Shown one piece after another: positions 17,968 to 27,660 of a DNA stretch of 64,000 nt. The stretch's first letter is position 1; the number at the start of each line of letters is the position of its first letter. The translations under genes and the position numbers were made by a program. The notes under the pieces were generated by a model, which saw only the letters and a list, made by a program, of their open reading frames with translations, was not told where the DNA came from and made no database searches. The stretch is from positions 390,681 through 454,680 of the forward strand of contig NZ_JAPZVR010000002.1 of assembly GCF_027622855.1 (NCBI RefSeq), read 5' to 3'. Source of the stretch: Glycomyces algeriensis (lineage in GTDB: Bacteria > Actinomycetota > Actinomycetes > Mycobacteriales > Micromonosporaceae).

Positions 17968-18043
17968 CGCTGCTGCCTTCCTTCCCCTTCGGCCCTGGGT
18001 ACGGCAAACGGGATGTGCGCGCACACCCGCTCCCCCCTTAACG

Positions 18044-18778
18044 CTAACTCACAGTGGGGGCATCTGGTGCGCTGACATCGACATGTTCGTACCCGCCGGC
18101 CAACAATCGATCGGCGACCTCGGCTTTCTGCTCGCTTTCGGAACCGTCGCCCCACCGGAGCGTCCGTCCATCTTCGAGATACAGGGTGACGCTCGCGGGC
18201 GACGGCGACGCCACGTGTTCGACCTCGTCGGCAAGGGCGCGCGGGAGTGCCTGCAGCACTATGAGGGTCTCGATGGTCGCCAGGTCGTCGGGCCCGGGGT
18301 CGGCGAGCTCGACCCTCCAAATAGATCCGGGCGCGGATGCGGTCTCGTCGAATACCACACCTTCCGAATCGACCATGAGAAAAGTCTCTTCATCCACCGG
18401 AACGGCCATATATGCCTCGCGTTCGGTGACGGCGACGCTCACCGCGTCGGGCCACGCGCGGGTGACCTCGACGGATTTGACGGGGGCGAGCGCCGCGACG
18501 GCGTTCGCGATCGCGTCGAGGTCGGCGCCGAGCACGGAGCCACCCACCGCGTCCCGGCCGAGCGCGGCGACCTCGTCGGGGGTGAGCACCGAGGTGCCGG
18601 TGACCTCGATCCGCTCGACCGCGAACAGCGGTGTGGTCCAGACGATCACGAAAGCCAGCGCCAGCACGCCGAGGACGCCGGTCGCGATCCACCGCAACCT
18701 GCGGTTGGGAAGCTTGCGGCGCACTACGTGGACGAGCCGCCAGGGCCCGGGTTCGGGCGTGTTCTCTGGGCCGCGCAT
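18044..18778 (-). CDS. ftsQ: cell-division protein FtsQ (POTRA domain)
   Basis: A 244-residue single-pass membrane protein. A cytosolic Arg-rich N-terminus precedes one helix ([18 protein letters not shown]), then an external POTRA domain ([22 protein letters not shown]) and the FtsQ beta-domain. FtsQ links early and late divisome proteins. The ATG lacks a clear Shine-Dalgarno; the hexamer AATCAT sits 6 nt upstream, one base off the TANNNT leaderless pattern. An iron-controlled gene diverges 97 nt upstream, so ftsQ needs its own promoter here instead of reading from murC. Confidence 0.94.
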   Translation of the reverse strand: MRGPENTPEPGPWRLVHVVRRKLPNRRLRWIATGVLGVLALAFVIVWTTPLFAVERIEVTGTSVLTPDEVAALGRDAVGGSVLGADLDAIANAVAALAPVKSVEVTRAWPDAVSVAVTEREAYMAVPVDEETFLMVDSEGVVFDETASAPGSIWRVELADPGPDDLATIETLIVLQALPRALADEVEHVASPSPASVTLYLEDGRTLRWGDGSESEQKAEVADRLLAGGYEHVDVSAPDAPTVS

Positions 18779-18836
18779 GGGTCGATGATTCCACGTCCCG
18801 GCCCTTCGGCGGTGGCGGCTCGCCCGGCCCCTCGGA

Positions 18837-18855
18837 TAAGGTAAGGCAAACCTTA
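18837..18855 (+). promoter_or_regulatory. DtxR/IdeR/DmdR-type iron box
   Basis: TAAGGTAAGGCAAACCTTA agrees at 15 of 19 positions with the known box TTAGGTTAGGCTAACCTAA, by direct comparison. It lies 20 nt before the GTG of the siderophore-interacting protein, so iron-loaded repressor would block its promoter. It also lies within the ftsQ upstream region. Confidence 0.85.
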
Positions 18856-18875
18856 TCTACGAGGAGGAGTGCCGC

Positions 18876-19811
18876 GTGGCGACGCAGACCGAGGAACCGA
18901 CCGTGTCCGGTGCCGTTGAGACCAGGGCCGTCCGGTCGTACGAGCTGTTCCCTGTGACGGTGCGGGCGCTGCAGCGGTTGAGCCCCACCTTCATGCGGGT
19001 GACCTTCGCCGGCCCGACGCTCGCGCACTTCGCCGACAACGGCTACGACCAGCGCTTCAAACTCATCTTCCCGGCGTCGGCGTGCGGCTTCGAGAAGATG
19101 CCCACGAGTGAGCGGTGGTACTCCGAGCTGCGGGCCCTCCCCGAGGAGGAGCAGTGCGGCGTGCGCACCTACACCGTGCGCGCGGTGCGGCAGGCGGCCG
19201 GCGAGGTCGACGTCGACATGGTGGTGCACGAGGCGCACACCGAGGCCGAGTGCGGCCCGGCGCTGCGCTGGCTCCGGGATGCGGCGGTGGGCGACGAGAT
19301 CCTGCTGCTCGGCCCTGACGCGCGCTGGGACGGCCCGCACGGCGGCCTGGACTTCCACGCCCCCGACGGCGCGGAGCTCCTCATCGCCGGCGACGAGACG
19401 GCGGCCCCGGCGATCGCGGCGATCCTGGAGGACCTCCCGGTCACCGCGCGCGGCAAGGCTTTCATCGAGGTCCCCGAGGCGGCCGACGCCCTCGCCGTCG
19501 ACGCCCCCGAGGACGTGGAGGTCGTGTGGCTGGCCCGCGACGGCGCGGTCTGGGGCGACAAGCTGATCCCGGCCGTGACCGAGGCGGCGCGCCGCATGGA
19601 CTTCGCCAAGACCGAGCAGTTCGACGAGAACGAGGACGAGATGATCTGGGAGGCGCCGCAGGAGGTCGCACAGTGCGACGCCTACGTGTGGATCGCCGCC
19701 GAGACCGGTGTCGTGAAGACGCTCCGGTTCACGATCCGCAAGGAGCTGGGCCTGCCCAAGGAGTGCGGGGCGTTCATGGGCTACTGGCGCAACGGCGCCG
19801 CTTGGGACTAG
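18876..19811 (+). CDS. siderophore-interacting protein (NAD(P)H ferric-siderophore reductase)
   Basis: A 311-residue SIP-family flavoprotein (ViuB/YqjH type) that reduces Fe(III)-siderophores in the cytosol. Seen are the FAD-binding barrel (LQRLSPTFMRVTFAGPTL and RTYTVRAVRQAAGEVDVDMV), the LLIAGDETAAPAIAAILE pyridine-nucleotide segment and the C-terminal KELGLPKECGAFMGYWR. The GTG has GAGGAGGAG upstream. It is on the plus strand, alone between ftsQ and murC, opposite to every other dcw gene, and carries an iron box. No siderophore biosynthesis or uptake gene is nearby, so it looks like a single-gene insertion into the cluster. Confidence 0.93.
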   Translation: MATQTEEPTVSGAVETRAVRSYELFPVTVRALQRLSPTFMRVTFAGPTLAHFADNGYDQRFKLIFPASACGFEKMPTSERWYSELRALPEEEQCGVRTYTVRAVRQAAGEVDVDMVVHEAHTEAECGPALRWLRDAAVGDEILLLGPDARWDGPHGGLDFHAPDGAELLIAGDETAAPAIAAILEDLPVTARGKAFIEVPEAADALAVDAPEDVEVVWLARDGAVWGDKLIPAVTEAARRMDFAKTEQFDENEDEMIWEAPQEVAQCDAYVWIAAETGVVKTLRFTIRKELGLPKECGAFMGYWRNGAAWD

Positions 19812-19829
19812 CCCTCGGGCAGCACGGAG

Positions 19830-19855
19830 GGGCCGCACCCGTTCGGGTGCGGCCC
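19830..19855. terminator. bidirectional terminator between siderophore gene and murC
   Basis: A perfect 11-bp stem (GGGCCGCACCC and its complement) with a GTTC loop sits in the gap between two converging genes. It can stop both transcripts, which would cut the dcw message after murC, before ftsQ-ftsZ. Confidence 0.75.
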
Positions 19856-19901
19856 TTCGTGTCGTCGGTAGGGCGGTCGTGCCGCTGACGCGGCCTCTCC
19901 G

Positions 19902-21314
19902 CTAGCGCAGGAGGTCCTCCGGCATGAGCTGGACCGGCGGGGCGCCCATGGTGACCACCACGTCGCCCTCGCCCGCGAGGGCCTTCACGGCGGCGGGGAC
20001 GTCGTCCCATTCGGCGACGAAGGCCTTGTCCGCGTCGGGGAGGTCCACGGCGTCCAGGAGCGCCTGGCCGCCTTCGCCTTCGGGGATCGTCTCGCCGGGG
20101 CCGAAGATCTCCATCACGACCGCCTTGTCCGCCAAGGAGAGCGCTTCGGCGATGTCGGCGCGCATCTCGACGGTGCGGTAGACGCGGTAGGGCATGAAGA
20201 CCACGATGAGGCGGCCGGGGGCGGCGACCTCTTTGAGGGTCTTGATGGCCTCGGTCATCGCGGTCGGGTGGTAGGCGTACTCGTCGAACACCGAGTAGCC
20301 GTCGATCTCGCCGCGCTTCTCGAAGCGGCGCTTGACGCCGCCGAACGCGGCGATGCCCTCGGCGACCGCCTCGGGCTCGAGGCCGATGTACAGGCCCACG
20401 GCGATCGCGGCGGCCGAGTTGAGCGCGATGTGCTTGCCGGGCATCGGCAGGTGGAAGCGGCCGAGCAGCTGGTTGTGGGCGAGCACGGTGTAGTCGACGC
20501 CGTCCTTGCCCGACTCGACCTCGCCGAGCTGGATGTCGGCGCCGTCGGAGAAGCCGTACGTGGCCACGGTGCGGCCTTCGGCGCGGAACTTCCTGGCGAG
20601 CGCGGCGGTGCCGGGGTTGTCGGCGCAGAGGACGAGCAGGCCGTCCTTGTCCGTGTTGCGGCCGAAGCGCTCGAAGGCCTCGGTGAGGGACTCCATGTCG
20701 CCGTAGGTGTTCAGGTGGTCGACGTCGATGTTGGTGATGATGCCGATCTCGGGGCGGAACCGCAGGAACGAGCGGTCCGACTCGTCGGCCTCGGCCACGA
20801 AGTACTCGCCGTTCCCGTGCGCGCCGGTGTGGGCGCCGATGTTCTCGCCGCCGTTCACATAGGACGGTGCGAGTCCGGCGTGCTCGAGCATCTGCGTGAT
20901 GATCGCGGTGGTGGTGGTCTTGCCGTGCGTGCCGGTGACGACGATCGAGCGGCGGCCGGTCATGGCGGCGGCGATCGCTTCGGAGCGGTGCAGGACCGGG
21001 ATGCCGCGCCGGCGGGCCTCGACCACTTCGAGGTGCTGGTCGTTGATCGCGGTCGAGCGGACCACCGTGTCGATGCCGTCGAGGTTCGACACCACGTGCT
21101 CGCGGTGGAGCGTGACGCCGAGGCGTTCAAGCTCGGGCAGGGTCGGCCAGTCCTTGGTCTCGGAGCCGGTGACCGCGAGGCCGCGGGTCGCGTACAGCCG
21201 GGTGAGGCCGTTCATGCCCACGCCGCCGACGCCGATGAACAGCGTGCGGCCCAGGTCCTCGGCGGTGATCCCCTCGTCGATGGGGCTCGTCAGGTCGTTG
21301 GGATCGTCGCTCAT
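19902..21314 (-). CDS. murC: UDP-N-acetylmuramate-L-alanine ligase
   Basis: A 470-residue Mur ligase adding the first amino acid of the stem peptide. The N-terminal Rossmann domain shows FIGVGGVGMNGL, the central domain the ATP loop VVTGTHGKTTTTAI, and the C-terminal domain DEYAYHPTAMTEAI. The ATG overlaps the murG stop (ATGA at 21311-21314). It is the last gene of the murE-to-murC block. In most actinomycetes ftsQ follows directly; here an opposing gene and a bidirectional hairpin intervene. Confidence 0.97.
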   Translation of the reverse strand: MSDDPNDLTSPIDEGITAEDLGRTLFIGVGGVGMNGLTRLYATRGLAVTGSETKDWPTLPELERLGVTLHREHVVSNLDGIDTVVRSTAINDQHLEVVEARRRGIPVLHRSEAIAAAMTGRRSIVVTGTHGKTTTTAIITQMLEHAGLAPSYVNGGENIGAHTGAHGNGEYFVAEADESDRSFLRFRPEIGIITNIDVDHLNTYGDMESLTEAFERFGRNTDKDGLLVLCADNPGTAALARKFRAEGRTVATYGFSDGADIQLGEVESGKDGVDYTVLAHNQLLGRFHLPMPGKHIALNSAAAIAVGLYIGLEPEAVAEGIAAFGGVKRRFEKRGEIDGYSVFDEYAYHPTAMTEAIKTLKEVAAPGRLIVVFMPYRVYRTVEMRADIAEALSLADKAVVMEIFGPGETIPEGEGGQALLDAVDLPDADKAFVAEWDDVPAAVKALAGEGDVVVTMGAPPVQLMPEDLLR

Positions 21315-22429
21315 GCCTGCTCCAGCACTTTCAGTGTGTAGTTGCGCAGCGCCTCGTCGCCGGTGCGGCTGCCGAACGCGGCCGAGGCCCGGGACATCGC
21401 AGCGACCCGGTGCGGGTCGGTGATGACCGGGATGAGGTTCGCCTCGATCCAGGAGGGGTTGAGCGCTTCGTCGTCGCAGAACATCGCGCCGCCGGCGTCC
21501 ACCACGGGACCGGCGTTGCGGTACTGCTCCTTGTTGCCCCAGGGCATCGGGACGAAGACGGTGGGCACGCCGAGGGCGGAGACCTCGGCGACGGTCATGG
21601 AGCCGCCGCGGGCGAGCACCATGTCGGCGGCGGCGTAGCCGAGGTCCATGCGGTCGAGGTACGGCAGCGTCCGGTACGGGACGGGCAGGCCCTCGGGGAT
21701 GTGGATCGGCTCCTCGCGGCGGGCGCCGGTGATGTGCAGGACCTGCACCCCGCGGTGCGTGAGCGCTCGGGCCGCACCGGAGACCGCGTTGTTGATCGAG
21801 GCCGCGCCCTGCGAGCCGCCGTACACGAACAGGACGGGGCGGCGCGGGTCGAGCCCGAAGTACTGGCAGGCCTGGGCGCGCATCGCGTGCCGGTCGAGGT
21901 GGCTGATCTCCGGCCGCAGCGGCACGCCGGTGATGGTGCCGTCGGCGAGGATCGGCGAGGCCTGCGGCAGGTGCGGGAAGCCGAGCGCGAGGTTGTCGCT
22001 GAACTTGAGCGCCATCTTGTTGGCGACCCCGGGCGGGTCGTTGAACTCGAAGATGACCATGGGGGTCTTGCGCCGCCACGCGGCCAGGTAGGCGGGCACG
22101 GCGACATAGCCGCCGAAGCCGACCACGACGTCGGCCTGGACCTCGTCCATGACGTCGCGGGTGGCCTTCATGGCCTTGAGCATCCGCGGCGCGGTGAGCA
22201 GCAGGTCGAGGTTGATCTTCCGCGGCAGCTGGTGGGCCGGGACGTTGCGCAGGTCGTAGCCGGCCTTGGGGATGAGGTCGTTCTCCAGGCCCTTCTCGGT
22301 GCCGAGGCAGGTGACGCGGACGTGCGGGTCGTGCCGGCGCAGGCAGTCGGCGTAGGCCAGGAGCGGGTAGATGTGGCCGCCGGTGCCGCCGCCGGCGAGG
22401 ACGACCGATCGAAGCTGAGGCAACGTCAT
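21311..22429 (-). CDS. murG: UDP-GlcNAc:lipid I transferase MurG
   Basis: A 372-residue GT-B glycosyltransferase making lipid II at the inner membrane face. The N-terminal loop is AGGGTGGHIYPLLAYA, and the C-terminal UDP-GlcNAc site is FVYGGSQGAASINNAV followed by ARGGSMTVAEVSALGVPTV. The usual GH near the C-terminal sugar site reads PWGNKEQYRNAGPVVDAGGA. The ATG overlaps the ftsW stop (ATGA). Confidence 0.97.
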   Translation of the reverse strand: MTLPQLRSVVLAGGGTGGHIYPLLAYADCLRRHDPHVRVTCLGTEKGLENDLIPKAGYDLRNVPAHQLPRKINLDLLLTAPRMLKAMKATRDVMDEVQADVVVGFGGYVAVPAYLAAWRRKTPMVIFEFNDPPGVANKMALKFSDNLALGFPHLPQASPILADGTITGVPLRPEISHLDRHAMRAQACQYFGLDPRRPVLFVYGGSQGAASINNAVSGAARALTHRGVQVLHITGARREEPIHIPEGLPVPYRTLPYLDRMDLGYAAADMVLARGGSMTVAEVSALGVPTVFVPMPWGNKEQYRNAGPVVDAGGAMFCDDEALNPSWIEANLIPVITDPHRVAAMSRASAAFGSRTGDEALRNYTLKVLEQA

Positions 22430-23718
22430 GTCTTTCTGGTCGTAGTTTTCTGGGTGGACTCCGAATCGGATTCGGAGCGGGGTGCGGGCGGCAGGGGGGC
22501 CCACAGCAAGCGTACGAGACGTGAGGGGTTGCGGGCCCGCAGCGCAGTGGCGGCGTCGGGTTCGGCACGCGCGAACCCGGCCAGCATGCCGACGGCCGCG
22601 AGGATGACGACGAGCGCCGTCCCGCCGTCGGAGATGAACGGCAGCGGCACCCCGGTCATGGGGATGAGGCCGAGCACGCCGCCGATGTTGATGAAGGCCT
22701 GGCCCGCGATCCAGATCGTGACGCCCGCGGCGACGAGCGCCCGGAACGGGTCGTCCGAGCGGCGCGCGATGCGGAAGCCCGTGTAGACGAGCACCGCGAA
22801 CAGCGCCAGGATCACCAGGCAGCCCACGACCCCCAGCTCCTCGGCGATGAGCGCGAAGATGAAGTCGTTGTGGCCGTTGGGGAGCCAGTCCCACTTCTGG
22901 CGGCTCTCGCCGAGGCCGAGGCCGAACCAGCCGCCGTCCGCGATCGCGTAGTAGCCCTGGATGGCCTGGTAGCCCCAGGTGTCCGCGAAGTCCTCGGGCC
23001 GCGAGAACGAGATGATGCGCTGCATCCGGTAGCCCTCGAACGCGATGAGGACCGCCGAACCGAGCAGGCCGATGGCCACGAGCACGCCCAGGATGCGCAG
23101 CGGCACCCCCGAGGCCCACAGGAGGCCCAGGAACATCGCCAGGATGATGAGCATCGTGCCGAGGTCGGCGTAGCCGATGATGATGAGCAGCAGCCCGGCG
23201 ATCGGGAACATCGGGATCGCGAGTTCGCGCCACGACGCGATGCGCGGGCCCAGGCGCACCAGCGAGTCCGCGGCCCACAGGAGCAGCGCGAACTTGGCGA
23301 TCTCGGCGGGCTGGAACTGGAAGGGCCCCAGGTCGATCCACAGCTGGTCGGTGGCGATGCCGCCCGTGGCGTCACCGCCCGCGGCCTCCTGCTGCTTCTG
23401 CCGGATCGACATGACGACCAGGACGAGGCCGAGCAGGATCGCGACCACCAGGAGCGGCCGGGACACCGCCCGGTAGGTGCGCGAGGGCAGGCGCTGGGCG
23501 ATCCAGAAGCAGACGAGGCCGACCACGGCCCACACCACCTGCTGGAGGATCACCGCGAACGGGTCGCCGGTGGCCTCGTAGGACTCGACCATGGTGGCCG
23601 AGAAGACCATCACGAGGCCGATGGTGAGCAGGAGCGCCGAGGAGGAGAGCAGCAGGTAGTACGAGGCGAGCGGCCGGTCGAGCAGGCCGCGCAGCAACTC
23701 GGTGAACCCGCTCCTCAC
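22426..23718 (-). CDS. ftsW: lipid II polymerase FtsW (SEDS family)
   Basis: A 430-residue SEDS glycosyltransferase of the septal wall with about ten membrane helices. Family signatures are LWIDLGPFQFQPAEIAKFALL, ADLGTMLIILAMFLGLLWASG and IGGVLGLIPMTGVPLPFISD. The C-terminal tail is short and charged (SESDSESTQKTTTRKT). The GTG start overlaps the murD stop (GTGA at 23715-23718). Its usual class B PBP partner (ftsI) is not in this cluster and must be elsewhere. RodA is the alternative identity; position in dcw favours FtsW. Confidence 0.96.
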   Translation of the reverse strand: MRSGFTELLRGLLDRPLASYYLLLSSSALLLTIGLVMVFSATMVESYEATGDPFAVILQQVVWAVVGLVCFWIAQRLPSRTYRAVSRPLLVVAILLGLVLVVMSIRQKQQEAAGGDATGGIATDQLWIDLGPFQFQPAEIAKFALLLWAADSLVRLGPRIASWRELAIPMFPIAGLLLIIIGYADLGTMLIILAMFLGLLWASGVPLRILGVLVAIGLLGSAVLIAFEGYRMQRIISFSRPEDFADTWGYQAIQGYYAIADGGWFGLGLGESRQKWDWLPNGHNDFIFALIAEELGVVGCLVILALFAVLVYTGFRIARRSDDPFRALVAAGVTIWIAGQAFINIGGVLGLIPMTGVPLPFISDGGTALVVILAAVGMLAGFARAEPDAATALRARNPSRLVRLLWAPLPPAPRSESDSESTQKTTTRKT

Positions 23719-25112
23719 TCGGCCTCACCCTCGATCAGGGCGCGCGCAGCGGCGGCGAACGCGTCGCCGCGGTGCGCATAGGAGGTGAACATGTCGTAGG
23801 AGGCCCCCGCCGGGGAGAGGAGCACGGTGTCCCCCGGTTCGGCCAGTGCCGCAGCGTGCGCGGCGACTTCGGTCATCACCGCATCGTCCCGGCCGTCGAG
23901 CACGACCACCGGGAGGCCCGGGGCGTGTCGCGCGAGCGCCTCCGCCACGAGCGCGCGGTCCTGTCCGATGAGGACGGCGCCGCGCATCTTCGGGGCGTAC
24001 TGGGCGATGAGGCCCTCGACGTCGACGCCTTTGAGCTGCCCGCCCGCGACCCACACGATGGAGTCGTAGGAGGCGAGCGCGGCGGCGGCGGCGTGCGGGT
24101 TGGTGGCCTTGGAGTCGTCGACCCAGGTGACGCCGGCGTGCTCGACGAGCGTGACGTTGCGGTGCGGCTCGGGCACGTACTTGCGCAGGGCGTCGCCGAT
24201 GTCGGCGTGGGAGACGCCGGCCAGGCGGGCGAGCGCGGCCGCGGCGAGGGCATTGGCCACGTTGTGCCAGCCCGCCGGGTGGACGTCGTCGACCGAGCAG
24301 ATCTGCACCGGCTCAGGGCCGGTGTAGTCGACCAGGAAGCCCAGGGCCACACCGAACTGACCGCGCTCGGGGTGGTTGAGGGTGAACCCGGTGACCTCGG
24401 CGTCGGTGTGCTTGGCGAGGGCCACCACGGACGGGTCGTCGAGGTTGGCGACCGCCCGGCCGCCGCGCCAGACGGCGGCCTTGGCCTCGGCGTAGGCGTC
24501 GAAGCTCCCGTGCCAGTCGAGGTGGTCGGGGGCGAGGTTGAGCACGGCCCCGGCGGTCGGGGCGAGCTCGGACGACCAGTGGAGCTGGTGGCTGGAGAGC
24601 TCGACGGCGAGCACGTCGAAGGGGCCGTTGGCGGTGTGCACGAGCGGGACGCCGATGTTGCCGACCGCGGCGGTGCGCAGACCGGCTTGTTCGAGCATCG
24701 CGGCGAGCATCGTCGTCGTGGTGGTCTTGCCGTTGGTGCCGGTCACGGCGAGCCAGCTCGCCGCGCCGGGTTCGCGCAGGCGCCAGGCGAGCTCGGGTTC
24801 GGAGAACGCCTCGATCCCTGCATCGCTCGCGGCCTTGGCGATCGGGTGGTGCGGCGGGAAGCCCGGCGAGAGCACCACCTGCTCGACGCCGTTGAGCAGC
24901 GCGGGGTCGAAGTCGGCCGCGACCACGCAGGTCGCGCCGCGGGCGGCGAGCGCCCGCATCCGCTCGGAGTCCTCGCGGTCGTACACGGTGACCGCGGCAC
25001 CGCGGGAGAGGAGGACGTCGGCGCACGCGGCTCCGGCGACGCGGGCCCCCGCGACGAGCACGTTGTCGGCGATCCGCATCCTCGGCGATTCTTGCGAGTC
25101 GTCCATCGCCAT
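23715..25112 (-). CDS. murD: UDP-MurNAc-L-Ala:D-glutamate ligase
   Basis: A 465-residue Mur ligase. The ATP loop is AVTGTNGKTTTTTML; the central domain has NLAPDHLDWHGSFDAYAEAK and the C-terminal domain WVDDSKATNPHAAAAALASY. The N-terminal Rossmann segment is VLVAGARVAGAACADVLL. Two ATGs (25112 and 25106) are possible; the first lies 2 nt after the mraY stop. The Shine-Dalgarno is weak, so translation is probably coupled to mraY. Confidence 0.96.
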   Translation of the reverse strand: MAMDDSQESPRMRIADNVLVAGARVAGAACADVLLSRGAAVTVYDREDSERMRALAARGATCVVAADFDPALLNGVEQVVLSPGFPPHHPIAKAASDAGIEAFSEPELAWRLREPGAASWLAVTGTNGKTTTTTMLAAMLEQAGLRTAAVGNIGVPLVHTANGPFDVLAVELSSHQLHWSSELAPTAGAVLNLAPDHLDWHGSFDAYAEAKAAVWRGGRAVANLDDPSVVALAKHTDAEVTGFTLNHPERGQFGVALGFLVDYTGPEPVQICSVDDVHPAGWHNVANALAAAALARLAGVSHADIGDALRKYVPEPHRNVTLVEHAGVTWVDDSKATNPHAAAAALASYDSIVWVAGGQLKGVDVEGLIAQYAPKMRGAVLIGQDRALVAEALARHAPGLPVVVLDGRDDAVMTEVAAHAAALAEPGDTVLLSPAGASYDMFTSYAHRGDAFAAAARALIEGEAE

Positions 25113-25114
25113 GG

Positions 25115-26248
25115 CTAACCCGCGATCCGCAGGAAGTCGGCGAAGAAGAAGCCGAGGGCGAGCGCGGTGCAGATGCCGGCGATGATCCAGAAGCGGACCA
25201 CGATGGTGACCTCGGACCAGCGGTTCTCGCCGAGTTCGAAGTGGTGCTGGATCGGCGACATCCTGAAGACCCGCCTGCCGGTGAGCTTGAAGCTCGTCAC
25301 CTGGATCATGACGCTGGCGGTGGTGATGACGAACAACGCGCCGAGGATCGGCAGGAGCAGGATCGTCTTGGAGGCGAAGGCGAGTCCGGCGATGAGCGCG
25401 CCGAGGCTGAGCGAGCCGGAGTCGCCCATGAAGATCTGGGCGGGCGAGGTGTTCCACCACAGGAAGCCGAACATGGCACCGGCGGCGGCGCCGGCGATGA
25501 GGGCGATCTCGAGGGGGTCGCGCACGTCGTAGCAGAGGTTGTCGGCGGGCTGGGCGCCGCCGCACCAGTGGCGGTACTCCCAGAAGCCGATGATGACGAA
25601 GGCGACGAACGCCATCATGGAGGCGCCGGTGGCGAGGCCGTCGAGGCCGTCGGTGAGGTTGACGCCGTTGGCGGTGGCGTTGACCAGGAGCACGATCAGG
25701 ATGACCATGCCGATCTTCGTCAGCGGGATCTCGCCGATGTCGCGGGTGAAGGAGAGGTACGGGGTCGCGACGGTCTCGGAGATCTCCCGGGAGTCGATGG
25801 AGCCGGTGTAGTAGACGGCAAGGATGCCGAAGATCGTGGCGGCGATGGTGAGGCCGAAGACCTTCGCGCGGCCGGAGATGCCGCCGGAGTGCTTGCGGCG
25901 GATCTTGAGCCAGTCGTCGATGAAGCCGACGAAGCCGCAGGTGACGAAAAGTCCGATGAGGACGATGCCGGTGGCGGTGAAACCGGTGGGGCGGTTGAAG
26001 GTGACGCCGTCGATGTTCTCGGGGAGGGCCATGAGCACGAGGTGGCCGGCGACGTACGCGAGGACCGTGGTGAAGATGAAGACGACGCCGCCCATGGTGG
26101 GGGTGCCGGCCTTGGCGAGGTGGGTCTGGGGGCCGTCGGAGCGGATGGGCTGCCCCGCCTTCAAGCGGCGGAAGAGCTTCGCCGCGAGCGGCGTAAGCGC
26201 CATGGTGAGCGCGAACGCCACGAAAGCGGCGACGATTACGGCTCTCAC
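25115..26248 (-). CDS. mraY: phospho-MurNAc-pentapeptide transferase MraY
   Basis: A 377-residue polytopic enzyme (about ten helices) that attaches the Park nucleotide to undecaprenyl phosphate, giving lipid I. Catalytic-loop motifs are [56 protein letters not shown] and [20 protein letters not shown]. The GTG start overlaps the murF stop (GTGA at 26245-26248). The length and motifs are typical, and the homologue WecA is excluded by the HHFE segment and context. Confidence 0.98.
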   Translation of the reverse strand: MRAVIVAAFVAFALTMALTPLAAKLFRRLKAGQPIRSDGPQTHLAKAGTPTMGGVVFIFTTVLAYVAGHLVLMALPENIDGVTFNRPTGFTATGIVLIGLFVTCGFVGFIDDWLKIRRKHSGGISGRAKVFGLTIAATIFGILAVYYTGSIDSREISETVATPYLSFTRDIGEIPLTKIGMVILIVLLVNATANGVNLTDGLDGLATGASMMAFVAFVIIGFWEYRHWCGGAQPADNLCYDVRDPLEIALIAGAAAGAMFGFLWWNTSPAQIFMGDSGSLSLGALIAGLAFASKTILLLPILGALFVITTASVMIQVTSFKLTGRRVFRMSPIQHHFELGENRWSEVTIVVRFWIIAGICTALALGFFFADFLRIAG

Positions 26249-27615
26249 TGGTCTGTGTCCTCCTTGGCGCGCAAGTGGTCGGCGACGTCCCAGGTCCGGT
26301 ATCGGGAGCCTTTCACCAGGACGGCGTCGCCGGGGCGCAGCCGGCTTTGCAGCAGCGCGATGGCTGCGGCTTGATCGGGTACGTGGGTAGCGGTGACGCC
26401 GTCGGCACCGTCGACGATGGGCTCGGTGCCTGCACCGATGGCGATGACCTCGTCGATGCCGGCGTCGCGGGCCTGCTCGCCGAGGCGGCGGTGGCAGGTC
26501 TCGCTCTGCTCTTCGAGGTCGGCCATGAGTCCGAGGACCGCGATGCGGCGGCCCTCGGTGGGGAGCTGCCCGAGGGTGCGGACGGCCGCGCCCATCGAGG
26601 CGGGATTGGCGTTGTAGGAGTCGTCGATGACGGTCGTGCCGTCCGGGCGGGTGAAGACGTCCATGCGGCGTTCGGAGAGCCGGCCGGCGCGGGAGAGGCC
26701 CTCGGCGATCTTCTCGGTGGTCTGGCCGAGCTTCCAGAGGACGCCGGCGGCTGCCAGCGCGTTGTAGATGTGGTGGTCGCCCCACAGTCCGAGTTGGACG
26801 CGGGCTTCGCCGTCGGGGGTGACCAGGGTGAAGGCGTGTCGGCCGTCGCGCGGGTCGACGTCGGCGGCGGTGATCTCGGCGGGTTCGCGGATGCCGAACC
26901 GCCATGCGGTCGCCGCGGTGGCCGCCTCCATGTCGGCGACGCGGGGGTCGTCGGCGTTGAGGAATACGTTGTCGTCGGCGCCGAGGAACTGCGGCAGTTC
27001 GCTCTTGGCCTTCGCGGTGGTCTCGATGGAGCCGAAGCCGTCGAGGTGGGAGATGCCGACGTTGAGGACCGCGCCGATGGTGGGCGGGGCGATCTCGCAC
27101 AGCTGGGTGATGTGCCCGAGGCCGCGTGCGGCGAGTTCGAGCACGAGGTACTCGGTGTCGGGCTCGACGCGGCAGACCGTGTACGGGTGCCCGAGCTCGT
27201 TGTTGAAGTTGCCTTCGGTGGCCACGGTGGGGCCGAGGTCGGCGCAGAGCTGGCCGATCAGGTCCTTGGTGGAGGTCTTGCCGTTGGAGCCGGTGACGCC
27301 GATGATCTGCGCTTTCGAAGCGGCGGCGACGTGCTTGGCGAGCTTGGTGAGCGCATCGATGCCGTTTTCGACGTAGACCGCCGGGGTGTCGATCGGGCGG
27401 GTGGCGATGGTCGCGAGCGCGCCCTGGGCGGCGGCCTTCGCGGCGAAGTCGTGGCCGTCGACCTTGTCGCCGGGGATCGCCAGGAACAGTCCGCCGGGCC
27501 CGGCCTTGCGGGAGTCGAACTCGACGCCGCCGGTGACGACCGCTTCAGGATCGGCGGTCTCGCTGAGCTTGCCGTCCATGACGGCGGCGACCTGGGCGAG
27601 GCTCATGGGGATCAC
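26245..27615 (-). CDS. murF: UDP-MurNAc-tripeptide:D-Ala-D-Ala ligase
   Basis: A 456-residue Mur ligase completing the pentapeptide. The ATP loop is [16 protein letters not shown], followed by [35 protein letters not shown] and [20 protein letters not shown], all MurF signatures. The GTG at 27613-27615 is chosen because AGGAGG lies about ten nt upstream; an in-frame ATG four codons later is too far. A 45-nt gap with this Shine-Dalgarno separates it from murE, the only non-overlapping junction in the block. Confidence 0.97.
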   Translation of the reverse strand: MIPMSLAQVAAVMDGKLSETADPEAVVTGGVEFDSRKAGPGGLFLAIPGDKVDGHDFAAKAAAQGALATIATRPIDTPAVYVENGIDALTKLAKHVAAASKAQIIGVTGSNGKTSTKDLIGQLCADLGPTVATEGNFNNELGHPYTVCRVEPDTEYLVLELAARGLGHITQLCEIAPPTIGAVLNVGISHLDGFGSIETTAKAKSELPQFLGADDNVFLNADDPRVADMEAATAATAWRFGIREPAEITAADVDPRDGRHAFTLVTPDGEARVQLGLWGDHHIYNALAAAGVLWKLGQTTEKIAEGLSRAGRLSERRMDVFTRPDGTTVIDDSYNANPASMGAAVRTLGQLPTEGRRIAVLGLMADLEEQSETCHRRLGEQARDAGIDEVIAIGAGTEPIVDGADGVTATHVPDQAAAIALLQSRLRPGDAVLVKGSRYRTWDVADHLRAKEDTDQ

Positions 27616-27660
27616 GCGGCGGTCTCCTCCTGTTGTGAGTGCGTGCGGTGTTCGGGACTA

